Shown here in pieces: positions 52,790 to 61,951 of a stretch of DNA of 64,000 bases. The notes beneath the pieces were generated by a model. It worked only from the letters and a program-made list of their open reading frames with translations, made no database searches and was not told the origin of the DNA. The translations under genes and the position numbers were made by a program. Positions within the stretch are counted from its first letter, which is position 1. Every line of letters starts with the position of its first letter. The stretch covers positions 1,302,001 to 1,366,000 of the forward strand of contig NZ_AP023065.1 of assembly GCF_016593235.1 (NCBI RefSeq), read 5' to 3'. Source of the DNA: Nitratiruptor sp. YY09-18 (GTDB lineage Bacteria > Campylobacterota > Campylobacteria > Campylobacterales > Nitratiruptoraceae).

Positions 52790-54346
52790 ATGGCGATGCC
52801 GGCTGAAGATGTCATCTTGGATGAAGGAAAAAAACCGTGGTATATAACTCCTGCTGAGCGTGCTATATACTCTGTCATTGTAATGGTTGGTGCTTTTATG
52901 GCAATCTTAGATACGACTGTTGTAGATGTCATAGTTCCCAAACTTACCGGACCACTTGCTACCGATCTGTATGGTGTGCAATGGATCATCACAAGCTACA
53001 TGATAGCTGCTGCGATTGGCTTGCTCATTACTGAGTGGCTTATCAAAAATTTTGGCTCAAAAAAGATCTTTTTGGCAGGAGTGGCTCTCTTTACAGCTGC
53101 TTCCTTTGCATGCGGCATCTCCAATGCACTCGAAGAGATGATCCTCTTTCGCGTATTACAAGGCATTGGCGAAGCCTTTATTATGGTTACAAGCCATATC
53201 ATGATTTTTAGCTACTTTCCTCCCCACCAAAAGGGTTTGGCTATGGGAATATTTGCACTTGGTGTAAGCTTTGCTCCATCTTTGGGTCCTACTATTGGTG
53301 GATATCTCACTGAGTTTTATAACTGGCGTATGGTATTTTTCATCAATGTACCCGTAGGTATTTTGCTTCTTGTAGCCGGATTAATCTTTTTGCCAAGAGA
53401 GCGTCTCTTTGAAAAGCTACGCTTCAATTTTACTAGTTTTATACTCCTTAGTTTTGCTACAGTTTCGCTCCTTGTCATGCTCTCAAAAGGGCAGCAGTAT
53501 GGCTGGCTTCACAGCTCCTTTATCATTGTTCTCCTCTTGTGTGCCATCATTGGATTTTTGCTCTACGCACTTGTAGAACTCAACTCCCAATTTAAGCTCA
53601 TCGATTTTTCACTGTTTAAAAATCCCGACTTTTTCAATGGAATGATGATCTACTTTTTTATCCTTGGCTTTTCTATGTATCAATACTTCTACCTCCTACC
53701 CATTTACTATGAGCGCATTAAGATGCTCCCTACTCTGGGTGCCGGTATAGCCGTCTTTGCATTTGCAGTCTTTATAGGAATCTTCTCACCCATTGCAGGC
53801 ATCCTTGCAGATAAAATCGGAGCCAAAAAGGCTGTAGCCCTTGCAGCCTTTGTCTATGTGATTACTTCTGTGCTTTTGCTGCCAAAACTCAATTACTACA
53901 CCCCCATGCATCAAGCAATGCTTTTAACTATTCCTTTTGGTATAGGTATGGGACTCTTCTTTGCTCCTGTGACAGTAATGGTGATGCAAAGCGCACCACC
54001 CCATAAAGGCGAACTAGCAATTGTTCTCATGGACTACTTTCGCTTTGTAGGTGGAAGTTTTGGCACGGCTCTTGCTACCAATAATATGGAATATTTTAAA
54101 AATATGCACTTTTTACGCATGAATGAGCTGCAAAACTATGAATATATTGGTTATTTCTTGCATAAACTCCAAAACCTCTTAGGTATCAGCTGGGAGCAGA
54201 TCAAGATCATTTTTGGCAGCTACGAAGAGTTTATGAGTTTTAACTACGGCTTTTACAACACCTTCATGCATGCTGGATATTGGGGAGTTTTTGGTACGAT
54301 ATTTGTACTTTTGCTCTTTTTGATAAAACCAAAGGAGAACCTATGA
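52790..54346 (+). CDS. EmrB-like MFS drug transporter (DHA2 family)
   Basis: A 518-residue, 14-helix proton antiporter. AILDTTVVDVIVPKL is the DHA2 motif in helix 1, GxxxG-like LGPTIGGYLTEFYNWRMVFFINVPVG is the motif C region of helix 5. It exports hydrophobic compounds through EmrA and TolC. One base after emrA; overlaps the tolC start (ATGA). Confidence 0.94.
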   Translation: MAMPAEDVILDEGKKPWYITPAERAIYSVIVMVGAFMAILDTTVVDVIVPKLTGPLATDLYGVQWIITSYMIAAAIGLLITEWLIKNFGSKKIFLAGVALFTAASFACGISNALEEMILFRVLQGIGEAFIMVTSHIMIFSYFPPHQKGLAMGIFALGVSFAPSLGPTIGGYLTEFYNWRMVFFINVPVGILLLVAGLIFLPRERLFEKLRFNFTSFILLSFATVSLLVMLSKGQQYGWLHSSFIIVLLLCAIIGFLLYALVELNSQFKLIDFSLFKNPDFFNGMMIYFFILGFSMYQYFYLLPIYYERIKMLPTLGAGIAVFAFAVFIGIFSPIAGILADKIGAKKAVALAAFVYVITSVLLLPKLNYYTPMHQAMLLTIPFGIGMGLFFAPVTVMVMQSAPPHKGELAIVLMDYFRFVGGSFGTALATNNMEYFKNMHFLRMNELQNYEYIGYFLHKLQNLLGISWEQIKIIFGSYEEFMSFNYGFYNTFMHAGYWGVFGTIFVLLLFLIKPKENL

Positions 54347-55635
54347 GAAAATTATTAGCTATATTGTCACTTTTTTTGCCGCTTGTTGCCCAAGACTATA
54401 TTCAAATAATCCATAAAGTAAACAATTCCCTCCTTTTACAGCAAGCTGGCAAACTCACTGAGGCTTCCAAAAAAATGGTACAAGCTGCCCAAGGCAAAAA
54501 TCTCCCCACTCTCGATGTTTCACTCCAAGTAATCCATCTCAAAGATACACCTACTATGTATCTGCATATGCCACGCACCCCTGTCATGGCTCTCCCCATG
54601 GGCAAACAGGAGCAGTGGCAAGGAGAGCTGCGGCTAACCTATCCTCTCTTTAGTGGTTTTGCCATTACAGCTGCTACGCAAAAAGCGAAGCTAGAGTATG
54701 AAAAGGCAAAACTCAAAAAAGATGATCTCAAAAGAAATCTCTATATGCAAACTACGATGCTCTATAGCTCCATCTATGCACTCAAGCAAAAGCTCCAGGC
54801 TCTCCAAAGGGCAAAAAAAGCGATAGATCTCGCATATAAAAAAGCACAAGGCTTTTACAACAAAGGATTGCTAGCTCCAAGCGAACTCTACAATATCCAA
54901 GCAAAAAAGTATAAAATTGCAGCGGATATCACGCAGACAAAGGGGCAAATTACTGCACTTTTCAATAATCTCTCATATCTTCTCAATATAAAAATTTCTA
55001 CTACCGATGAGCTTACATCACTACCCATGCCACAAAAATCACAGATCCTCCAAAGTGCCCTCCAGCAAAGAGAGGATCTATTAGCTTTATATAAGAGCTT
55101 AGGCATTGACCAAGAGGATATTATCCTTGCAAAAAGCACATATTATCCCAAAATCGCACTCTTCGCTGCGCTTAAAAAGCATGGCGATAGCATGGCTCTT
55201 AATGGCGATGGGTTTACCAATGCTGACCAAAGCTATGTAGGAGCAGCAGTACAGTGGAATCTCTTTTCTGGTTTTAGTGATAAGCAAAGAGTAGAGGCAG
55301 CTAAGATGAAAAAAGCAGCAACAACTTTGCAAATAGCAGAGTACAAGCAAAGAATCACAACGAATATCGAAAATGCTTTTGTCAAGCTCACAGCACTCAA
55401 GCAAAAACTCAAAAGCGCAACATCGCAAGTCAAAGCGCAGCTAGAGTACTATAAACTCACTCAAGGAAGATTTGACAATCAATTAGCAAGTGCAGATGAA
55501 CTCAGTCGCTCAATTGCTGATCTTGCAGCGGCAAGAGCGCAAAAGGCTGCAATTGAAGCACAAATTTTCAATCAAGTAGCCTATATCTATCTTCTTGGTG
55601 GACTCAAAAATTTTGAAAAAATAGCTCTTCGTTGA
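54343..55635 (+). CDS. TolC-like outer-membrane efflux protein
   Basis: A 430-residue outer-membrane factor. Signal peptide MRKLLAILSLFLPLVAQ, two OEP repeats with long helices (KAKLEYEKAKLKKDDLKRNL and KKAATTLQIAEYKQRI) and the strand segments LTYPLFSGF and VQWNLFSGF, the TolC tunnel pattern. The ATG at 54343 has AAAGGAG upstream and overlaps the transporter stop, so it is preferred to the in-frame ATG at 54280. Completes a three-part drug pump and may also serve the ABC system on the other strand. Confidence 0.93.
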   Translation: MRKLLAILSLFLPLVAQDYIQIIHKVNNSLLLQQAGKLTEASKKMVQAAQGKNLPTLDVSLQVIHLKDTPTMYLHMPRTPVMALPMGKQEQWQGELRLTYPLFSGFAITAATQKAKLEYEKAKLKKDDLKRNLYMQTTMLYSSIYALKQKLQALQRAKKAIDLAYKKAQGFYNKGLLAPSELYNIQAKKYKIAADITQTKGQITALFNNLSYLLNIKISTTDELTSLPMPQKSQILQSALQQREDLLALYKSLGIDQEDIILAKSTYYPKIALFAALKKHGDSMALNGDGFTNADQSYVGAAVQWNLFSGFSDKQRVEAAKMKKAATTLQIAEYKQRITTNIENAFVKLTALKQKLKSATSQVKAQLEYYKLTQGRFDNQLASADELSRSIADLAAARAQKAAIEAQIFNQVAYIYLLGGLKNFEKIALR

Positions 55636-55658
55636 TAAGAGGCAAAACCTCTTATCAA
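55632..55658. terminator. Bidirectional hairpin between tolC and amt
   Basis: TTGATAAGAGG (55632-55642), loop CAAAA, CCTCTTATCAA (55648-55658); perfect 11-bp stem. It includes the stop codons of both convergent genes, as at 12763. Confidence 0.7.
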
Positions 55659-56881
55659 TACTCTTTGATATACGCTTTTTCTCCATGGAGTGCTTCATCA
55701 AGCCCCTCTATCTCATCATCACGGCTTACACGAAGTCCAATCATTTTATCTACAATTTTAAATATTATATAACTCAAAACTACAGTGTATATGCCAACGA
55801 CAAGCAGAGCCAGGAACTCTTTACCCAAAAGTCCTACTCCACCCCCATACAATAGTCCGTTTACGCCACCAATATTCTCTTTGGCAAAGATACCTAGCAA
55901 GATAGCTCCTAGCATCCCGCCAACACCATGCACACCAAAAACATCGAGACTATCGTCATATTTGAATCTATTCTTGAGATATACCACCGCCCAAAAACAG
56001 ACAATAGCAGCTACTACCCCAATTACAAGACCGCCAAAAATATCTACAAATCCAGAAGCTGGAGTGATTGTAGCAAGTCCTGCAATGATACCGGTAAAAA
56101 GACCAAGACTTGTAGGCTTTTTAAACTTGATCCACTCAAGTATCATCCATACAAGCCCCCCTACAATCGCTGCTAGAGTGGTAACAAATGCTGCACTTAC
56201 AGCTTGTGCATTCAGAGCTAGTGCGCTTCCACCGTTAAATCCAAACCATCCAAACCACAAAAGCCCTGTTCCTATAGCAACAAGTGGCAAAGAGGAGGGA
56301 AGCATAAAAGGCTCTTTGCGTTTTCCAAGCATAATAGCACCTACAAGTGCAGCAAGTCCACTGGTCTCATGCAACACTATCCCACCTGCAAAATCAAGAA
56401 CTCCCATATTTCCAAGCCAGCCACCACCCCAGATCCAGTGAGCTACCGGGAAATAGACGATCGTTGACCAAAGGAAAGAAATTAAAATCCACGCACCAAA
56501 CTTCATTCTCTCCACAAATGCTCCAGCCATAAGTGCTGTGGCAATTGCTGCAAAGGTCATCTGAAAAAATATAAAGAGATAGTGGTAGAGATTTGGTGCA
56601 GAAGGTGCTGTATCAGATGGTTTGATACTATGGAGGAAAAAATACCTCAAATCTCCTATTATGCCTTGGACATCTCCTCCAAATGTGAGCGAGTATCCAT
56701 AGGCTATCCAGACCAAACTCACTATCCCAAAAGCCACCATCACCATCATGATGGTATTGAGAATGCTTTTGACTTTTGTAAGCCCACCATAAAAGAGTGC
56801 AAGTGCCGGCACACTCATAAGAAGTACAAAAGCAGTAGAAACAAGTATCCAGACATTGTCAGCAATTACAATTTTCTCCAT
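55655..56881 (-). CDS. amt: Ammonium transporter Amt
   Basis: A 408-residue Amt/Rh channel with 11 helices. The start FVLLMSVPALALFYGGL, the pore histidine in WIWGGGWLGNMGVLDFAGG-like and the second in DDSLDVFGVHGVGGMLG are present. It imports ammonium across the inner membrane and is gated by the PII protein encoded 24 bases upstream in the same transcript. No signal peptide. Confidence 0.96.
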   Translation of the reverse strand: MEKIVIADNVWILVSTAFVLLMSVPALALFYGGLTKVKSILNTIMMVMVAFGIVSLVWIAYGYSLTFGGDVQGIIGDLRYFFLHSIKPSDTAPSAPNLYHYLFIFFQMTFAAIATALMAGAFVERMKFGAWILISFLWSTIVYFPVAHWIWGGGWLGNMGVLDFAGGIVLHETSGLAALVGAIMLGKRKEPFMLPSSLPLVAIGTGLLWFGWFGFNGGSALALNAQAVSAAFVTTLAAIVGGLVWMILEWIKFKKPTSLGLFTGIIAGLATITPASGFVDIFGGLVIGVVAAIVCFWAVVYLKNRFKYDDSLDVFGVHGVGGMLGAILLGIFAKENIGGVNGLLYGGGVGLLGKEFLALLVVGIYTVVLSYIIFKIVDKMIGLRVSRDDEIEGLDEALHGEKAYIKEY

Positions 56882-56905
56882 TTTGTATCCTTAAAAAATA
56901 TTTAA

Positions 56906-57437
<532 letters not shown>

Positions 57438-58715
57438 ATGAAACTTGATGAACTCAAAACTGCAGGTCATCTTCCAACACTCATCGCAGCCTTTTTGTAC
57501 TTTGATTTTAGCTTCATGGTGTGGACGATGCTAGGTCCACTTGCAACGGAGATCGCTTCTTCTTTAGCCAAACATGGTTATATAGTTGATGCCAACCAAA
57601 AGGCAACGATGCTTGCTATCCCGATACTTGGCGGAGCGATACTGAGAATTGTACTTGGATTTTTGGTTGATAACATTGGAGCTAAAAAGACAGCGATTAT
57701 CGCTCAGTTCATCGTCATCGCTTCACTTTTTTATGCATTTTTACGGGGCGAATCGATCACCTATACTGAGCTTTTGATGGTGGCTGTAGGACTTGGATTT
57801 GCAGGAGCCAGCTTTGCGGTGGCACTTCCTCAGGCCGGACAGTGGTATCCACCACGTCTGCAAGGCGTTGTTTTGGGACTAGCGGGGGCTGGAAATATAG
57901 GCGTGGTGATTGACTACATCTTTGCACCAAAGATCGCTGAGATTTGGGGATGGCCTGCGGTCTTTTTGGTTGGCGGCATTTTATCCACAATTATCCTTGT
58001 TACCTATATCATTATGGCAAAGGATGCACCGCCCGAGGTGTATACACCAAGAAAGAAAAAGCTCAGTGACTACATCAAACTTTTGCAAGACAAGGACACT
58101 TGGTGGTTTAGCCTCTTTTATGCAGTAAGTTTTGGTGGATTTGTAGGGTTTGCCAACTATATGAAAGTCTATTTGATGGATGTCTATAAAGATGAGATGG
58201 CACAAATTGGATTGCAGCTTTTGAATGAGCCAAATGTGCAGGTGATTGCAGGCTATTTCGGGGCTCTTTGTATCTTTGCCGGAGCAATGCTGAGACCTGT
58301 TGGCGGGGCAATTGCAGATAAGATGGGTGGCGTAAAATCACTCTATATTTTTTATGGAGCAGTCGCTCTTTTGGCACTTTTGAATGCAACCGTAGTGCAC
58401 AATTTTTATATGGCTATTGTTGTGCTTTTTCTTATTATGGCAAGTCTTGGCATGGCAAACGGTGCCGTTTTTCAGCTTGTGCCACAAAGATTTGGCAAAG
58501 ATATGGGTATAATGACCGGAATTGTTGGGTGTGCCGGAGGACTTGGCGGAACGGCGCTTGTGAAGACGCTTGGATGGAGTAAAGCGGCTTTTAACAATTA
58601 CAGCACAGGCTTTTTTATCTTTGCTGTAATCGCCGCTATGGCTATAATTGGGCTTAGTATGGTAAAAACGAGATGGAGAACGACCTGGGGAGTCCATGCA
58701 GGAGGAAGAATATAG
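57438..58715 (+). CDS. narK: Nitrate/nitrite transporter NarK
   Basis: A 425-residue MFS transporter of the nitrate/nitrite porter family with 12 helices. Nitrate signatures GLAGAGNIGVVI in helix 5 and GIVGCAGGLGG in helix 11, with QAGQWYPPRLQGVVLGLA before the first. It brings nitrate in for the NasA-type reductase encoded downstream. AAAGGAAACAAG precedes the ATG at 57438; the in-frame ATG at 57402 has no ribosome site. The next gene starts directly after the stop. Confidence 0.93.
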   Translation: MKLDELKTAGHLPTLIAAFLYFDFSFMVWTMLGPLATEIASSLAKHGYIVDANQKATMLAIPILGGAILRIVLGFLVDNIGAKKTAIIAQFIVIASLFYAFLRGESITYTELLMVAVGLGFAGASFAVALPQAGQWYPPRLQGVVLGLAGAGNIGVVIDYIFAPKIAEIWGWPAVFLVGGILSTIILVTYIIMAKDAPPEVYTPRKKKLSDYIKLLQDKDTWWFSLFYAVSFGGFVGFANYMKVYLMDVYKDEMAQIGLQLLNEPNVQVIAGYFGALCIFAGAMLRPVGGAIADKMGGVKSLYIFYGAVALLALLNATVVHNFYMAIVVLFLIMASLGMANGAVFQLVPQRFGKDMGIMTGIVGCAGGLGGTALVKTLGWSKAAFNNYSTGFFIFAVIAAMAIIGLSMVKTRWRTTWGVHAGGRI

Positions 58716-60323
58716 ATGAGTTATAGACTCAGCGCCTTTGGTCTTGCCAAAGGCAAAGAGCTTCAAAGCGATGATGCTTACGGCGTAAAAAGATGTGATG
58801 ATATTGTCATAGGGGTGCTTTGCGATGGAGTGGGTAGCGCCCTTGGAGGCAGAGATGCCGCACAAAGAGTAGTAAACTACATGCTCAACAATTTCAAACA
58901 GCGACCAAGAAGCTGGAGCATTGAAAAATCGCTGGAGATTTTTATCAAAAATATCAATGCTATCTTATACCAAGAGTCTTTGGCCCAATTTGAGCGTTCA
59001 GAGCTTTTAACCACGCTTAGTATTGTCATTATTCAGGGCAATCGTCTCTATGGAGCCAATGTAGGAGACAGCCCTATTTTTTTGCTTCGAGATGGCATGT
59101 TGCAAAAACTCTCTTTTGATCACGTTGAAGAGAACTCCCATATTCTTTTGCAGGCTCTTGGAATGGAAAAAGAGGTAGAACCATACTTTTTTGAAAATTT
59201 TATTCATCCAAAAGATAGGATATTGCTTTGCAGTGATGGAGTTACGGCAGTTTTAGATGAAAATGAATTGCAAACAAGAAGTAGATTTGATGCTGCGTCT
59301 ATTATTATTAAGTATGCTAGCAAAAAGGTAGACGATAATCTCCCCGATGATACAAGTGTAGTTGTCATTGAGATCAATGAGCTGGATAAAAAAAGCACTC
59401 TAAAGCAATTGAATCTCCCTATTCCAAAAAGCCTTCAAAAAGATAAAATCATTGATGGATATAGACTTATCAAACCTTTGAATGAGAGAACTTGGCTTGT
59501 TGAAAACAAAGGCAAAAAATATGTTATGAAATTTGCTGCAGCAACTGATAATCAAGAACAGCTCGATCTATTCATACAAGAAGCATGGAATGCCACGAGA
59601 CTCAATGCCGGTTTTTTCCCAAAGGCCGTTATTCCAAAAAAAAGAAGCTATCGATACTATATCATGGAATATATAGAGGGTGAGACACTGACCAAACGGA
59701 TCAAAAAACGCCCTTTACATGTAGATGAAGCGATCGATCTTGGCAAATTTTTGCTCAAAAGCACCCAGTATCTTCTCAAATACAACCTCGTTCATGGAGA
59801 TATCAAACCTGAAAATATCATCATTAAGCAAAGAAAAGAAAAAGCGACCTTCAAACTGGTCGATTTTGGCTCAATTGTTGAGATCTTTTCCATAGCCAAT
59901 CGCGCCGGTACTCCAAGCTTTTTGGCTCCCGAACGTTTCAGGGGTGAGGCGATCAGTGAATCGAGTGAAATTTTCGCAATAGGAGTAACGCTCTATCTGT
60001 CTCTAACTAAGCACTATCCATACGGTGAGATAGAGCCATTTCAAAAACCAACTTTTAAAAAACCAAAACCAGTAACCCATTTTAATAAAAAAGTACCTCT
60101 TTGGTTAGAGTCAGTTATTATGCGAGCGATTGAACGGGATAAAAAGAGACGCTATAAACACTACAGCGAAATGATGTATGAGCTTGAAAATCCCAAAAAA
60201 GTCAAACCCTATTTTGATCCATCTGCATCACTTATAGAGAGAGAACCAGTAAAAGTTTACAAAGCTGCATTCATTATCTCTTTTTTCATCAACTGCATTC
60301 TCCTCTTTTTATTGCTCAAATAA
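58716..60323 (+). CDS. PP2C phosphatase-Ser/Thr kinase fusion
   Basis: A 535-residue bifunctional protein. N-terminal PP2C phosphatase (1-235): QSDDAYGV, LCDGVGSALGG (D37), VGDSPIFLL, LCSDGVT and DDTSV metal-site motifs. C-terminal protein kinase (about 245-505): KYVMKFA lysine, HGDIKPENIII where HRD is changed to HGD, VDFGS and GTPSFLAPERF. A C-terminal helix anchors it to the membrane. Fusions of this type are found beside narK and assimilatory nitrate reductase genes in several proteobacteria, so it probably controls nitrate assimilation; the target is unknown. Confidence 0.92.
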   Translation: MSYRLSAFGLAKGKELQSDDAYGVKRCDDIVIGVLCDGVGSALGGRDAAQRVVNYMLNNFKQRPRSWSIEKSLEIFIKNINAILYQESLAQFERSELLTTLSIVIIQGNRLYGANVGDSPIFLLRDGMLQKLSFDHVEENSHILLQALGMEKEVEPYFFENFIHPKDRILLCSDGVTAVLDENELQTRSRFDAASIIIKYASKKVDDNLPDDTSVVVIEINELDKKSTLKQLNLPIPKSLQKDKIIDGYRLIKPLNERTWLVENKGKKYVMKFAAATDNQEQLDLFIQEAWNATRLNAGFFPKAVIPKKRSYRYYIMEYIEGETLTKRIKKRPLHVDEAIDLGKFLLKSTQYLLKYNLVHGDIKPENIIIKQRKEKATFKLVDFGSIVEIFSIANRAGTPSFLAPERFRGEAISESSEIFAIGVTLYLSLTKHYPYGEIEPFQKPTFKKPKPVTHFNKKVPLWLESVIMRAIERDKKRRYKHYSEMMYELENPKKVKPYFDPSASLIEREPVKVYKAAFIISFFINCILLFLLLK

Positions 60324-60382
60324 TATACAACTTTTTTGAATATTTTTCCATAAAATAGCTTAAAGCAATTGAAGGAGCACAG

Positions 60383-61942
60383 ATGAGTGCAGTTGAGAGC
60401 TTTATCAACTATAAAGCCACTACCGGTATGCAGTGTGGGAGCTACTCCATCGATCTGCCGCCACTCAAAGAGAATGAGCAGTATCGCTTCCATTTTGATG
60501 CAACCAAATGTATCGGATGCCACTGCTGTGAAGTGGCGTGCAATGAACAAAACAACAATCCAGCCGAAGTTAAATGGAGAAGAGTCGGAGAGGTTGAGGG
60601 AGGAGAATTTCCAAATGTATTGCAGATGTTTTTATCGATGAGCTGCAACCACTGCATCGATCCGGCATGTCTCAAAGGCTGTCCTACAAACAGTTATATA
60701 AAAATAGACAACGGTATCGTTATACACGATGATGAAGCCTGCATCGGATGCCAATACTGCACCTGGAACTGTCCCTATGATGTCCCCGTTTTTGATACGA
60801 AGCGCCATATCGTCACAAAGTGCCATATGTGCTATGAGCGTATTGAAGTCAACCAGACACCGTCTTGCGTGCAAGCCTGCCCTGAAGGAGCCATCGAGAT
60901 AGAGGTTGTCAATATCGATGAATGGTTAGACGGAAAAATCGATCAAGAAGCAAATGCACCGGGGCTTATTGATGCAAGAGTAACCGGATCTACCACAAGA
61001 TTTACTCTTCCTGAAAATTTGCCTGAAAAGCTTGAGCCTATGGACAAAGATCTCATCAAACCAGCCAACAAAGAGTGGCCGCTTGTCTTTATGACGGTCT
61101 TTACCCAAATCAGTCTCATTGGATTTGGAGCCATTTTTTTAGGTGATCTTGGAAGTAAATTCACCGCTTTACCAAGCCCAAGTTTTACAATGGCTTTTGT
61201 TGTTTTTATGCTTAGTGCCATAGGTCTGCCTCTATCGGCTCTGCATCTTGGGCGCCCTTTCAAGGCATTAAGTGCAATGAAAAATATCAAAACCTCATGG
61301 CTTAGCAAAGAAGCCGCAGCCCTTGGCGTTTTTGCAGAAGGTATTGGTATTGTTGCGCTGCTTTATTACTTTCATATCGATGGATTTTTTCGCCTTTTTC
61401 TTGAAGCACTCATCCTTGGTATAGGAATCTATGGGATATATGCCCAATCGATGATCTATAGGATTCCGGCCAAACCAACCTGGAATACTGTTTTGACAAC
61501 CTATACCTTTTTTACAACAGGCTACATTGCAACAACTCTTTTAGCTCTTATGGCAATTATTCAAGGATGGAGTGAAGTAGCCAATATTTTGCTTGTCTTT
61601 ACAATTTTGCTTGGAGCCATGCACCTATATCTCTTCTTGGAATCACAAAAATTGTATGAAAAAAACAACTACCAGATCCAAAAAGCAAAAAAGCTTCTAC
61701 AAAGCAGTTTTGCAAATCTGTACAGATTTAGAAAAGCCTCTTTGCCAATAGCAGCGCTTCTTTTGCCGCTTCTATCCATAATTGCACTCAATGCAGGTTC
61801 AATCGGTTTTGCCTTTTTGTTTGTGTTATCGGCAGTTCTTTTGGGATTTGCAAGCGAAATAGTGGGGAGACTCCTTTTTTATACAACGGCCATCAAAACA
61901 GGCATGCCGGGCAACTTTTTTGCTGGTGCTCAGAGACCATAA
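60383..61942 (+). CDS. DmsB-DmsC fusion: Fe-S and membrane anchor subunit
   Basis: A 519-residue fusion. The first 200 residues are a DmsB/NrfC-type ferredoxin with four [4Fe-4S] sites: CIGCHCCEVAC, CNHCIDPACLKGCP, CIGCQYCTWNCP and CHMCYERI with CVQACP. Residues about 225-519 form a DmsC-like anchor with eight helices (SAIGLPLSALHLGRPFKA). It should take electrons from quinol and pass them to the molybdopterin subunit encoded ten bases later. A membrane-quinol feed for a NasA-type enzyme is unusual, since most known NasA enzymes use NADH or ferredoxin. Confidence 0.9.
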   Translation: MSAVESFINYKATTGMQCGSYSIDLPPLKENEQYRFHFDATKCIGCHCCEVACNEQNNNPAEVKWRRVGEVEGGEFPNVLQMFLSMSCNHCIDPACLKGCPTNSYIKIDNGIVIHDDEACIGCQYCTWNCPYDVPVFDTKRHIVTKCHMCYERIEVNQTPSCVQACPEGAIEIEVVNIDEWLDGKIDQEANAPGLIDARVTGSTTRFTLPENLPEKLEPMDKDLIKPANKEWPLVFMTVFTQISLIGFGAIFLGDLGSKFTALPSPSFTMAFVVFMLSAIGLPLSALHLGRPFKALSAMKNIKTSWLSKEAAALGVFAEGIGIVALLYYFHIDGFFRLFLEALILGIGIYGIYAQSMIYRIPAKPTWNTVLTTYTFFTTGYIATTLLALMAIIQGWSEVANILLVFTILLGAMHLYLFLESQKLYEKNNYQIQKAKKLLQSSFANLYRFRKASLPIAALLLPLLSIIALNAGSIGFAFLFVLSAVLLGFASEIVGRLLFYTTAIKTGMPGNFFAGAQRP

Positions 61943-61951
61943 GGAGAGGAA

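Noticed and set aside
55785-56905. Plus-strand ORFs opposite amt
   Set aside because: Proline- and serine-rich shadow translations of a membrane protein gene.
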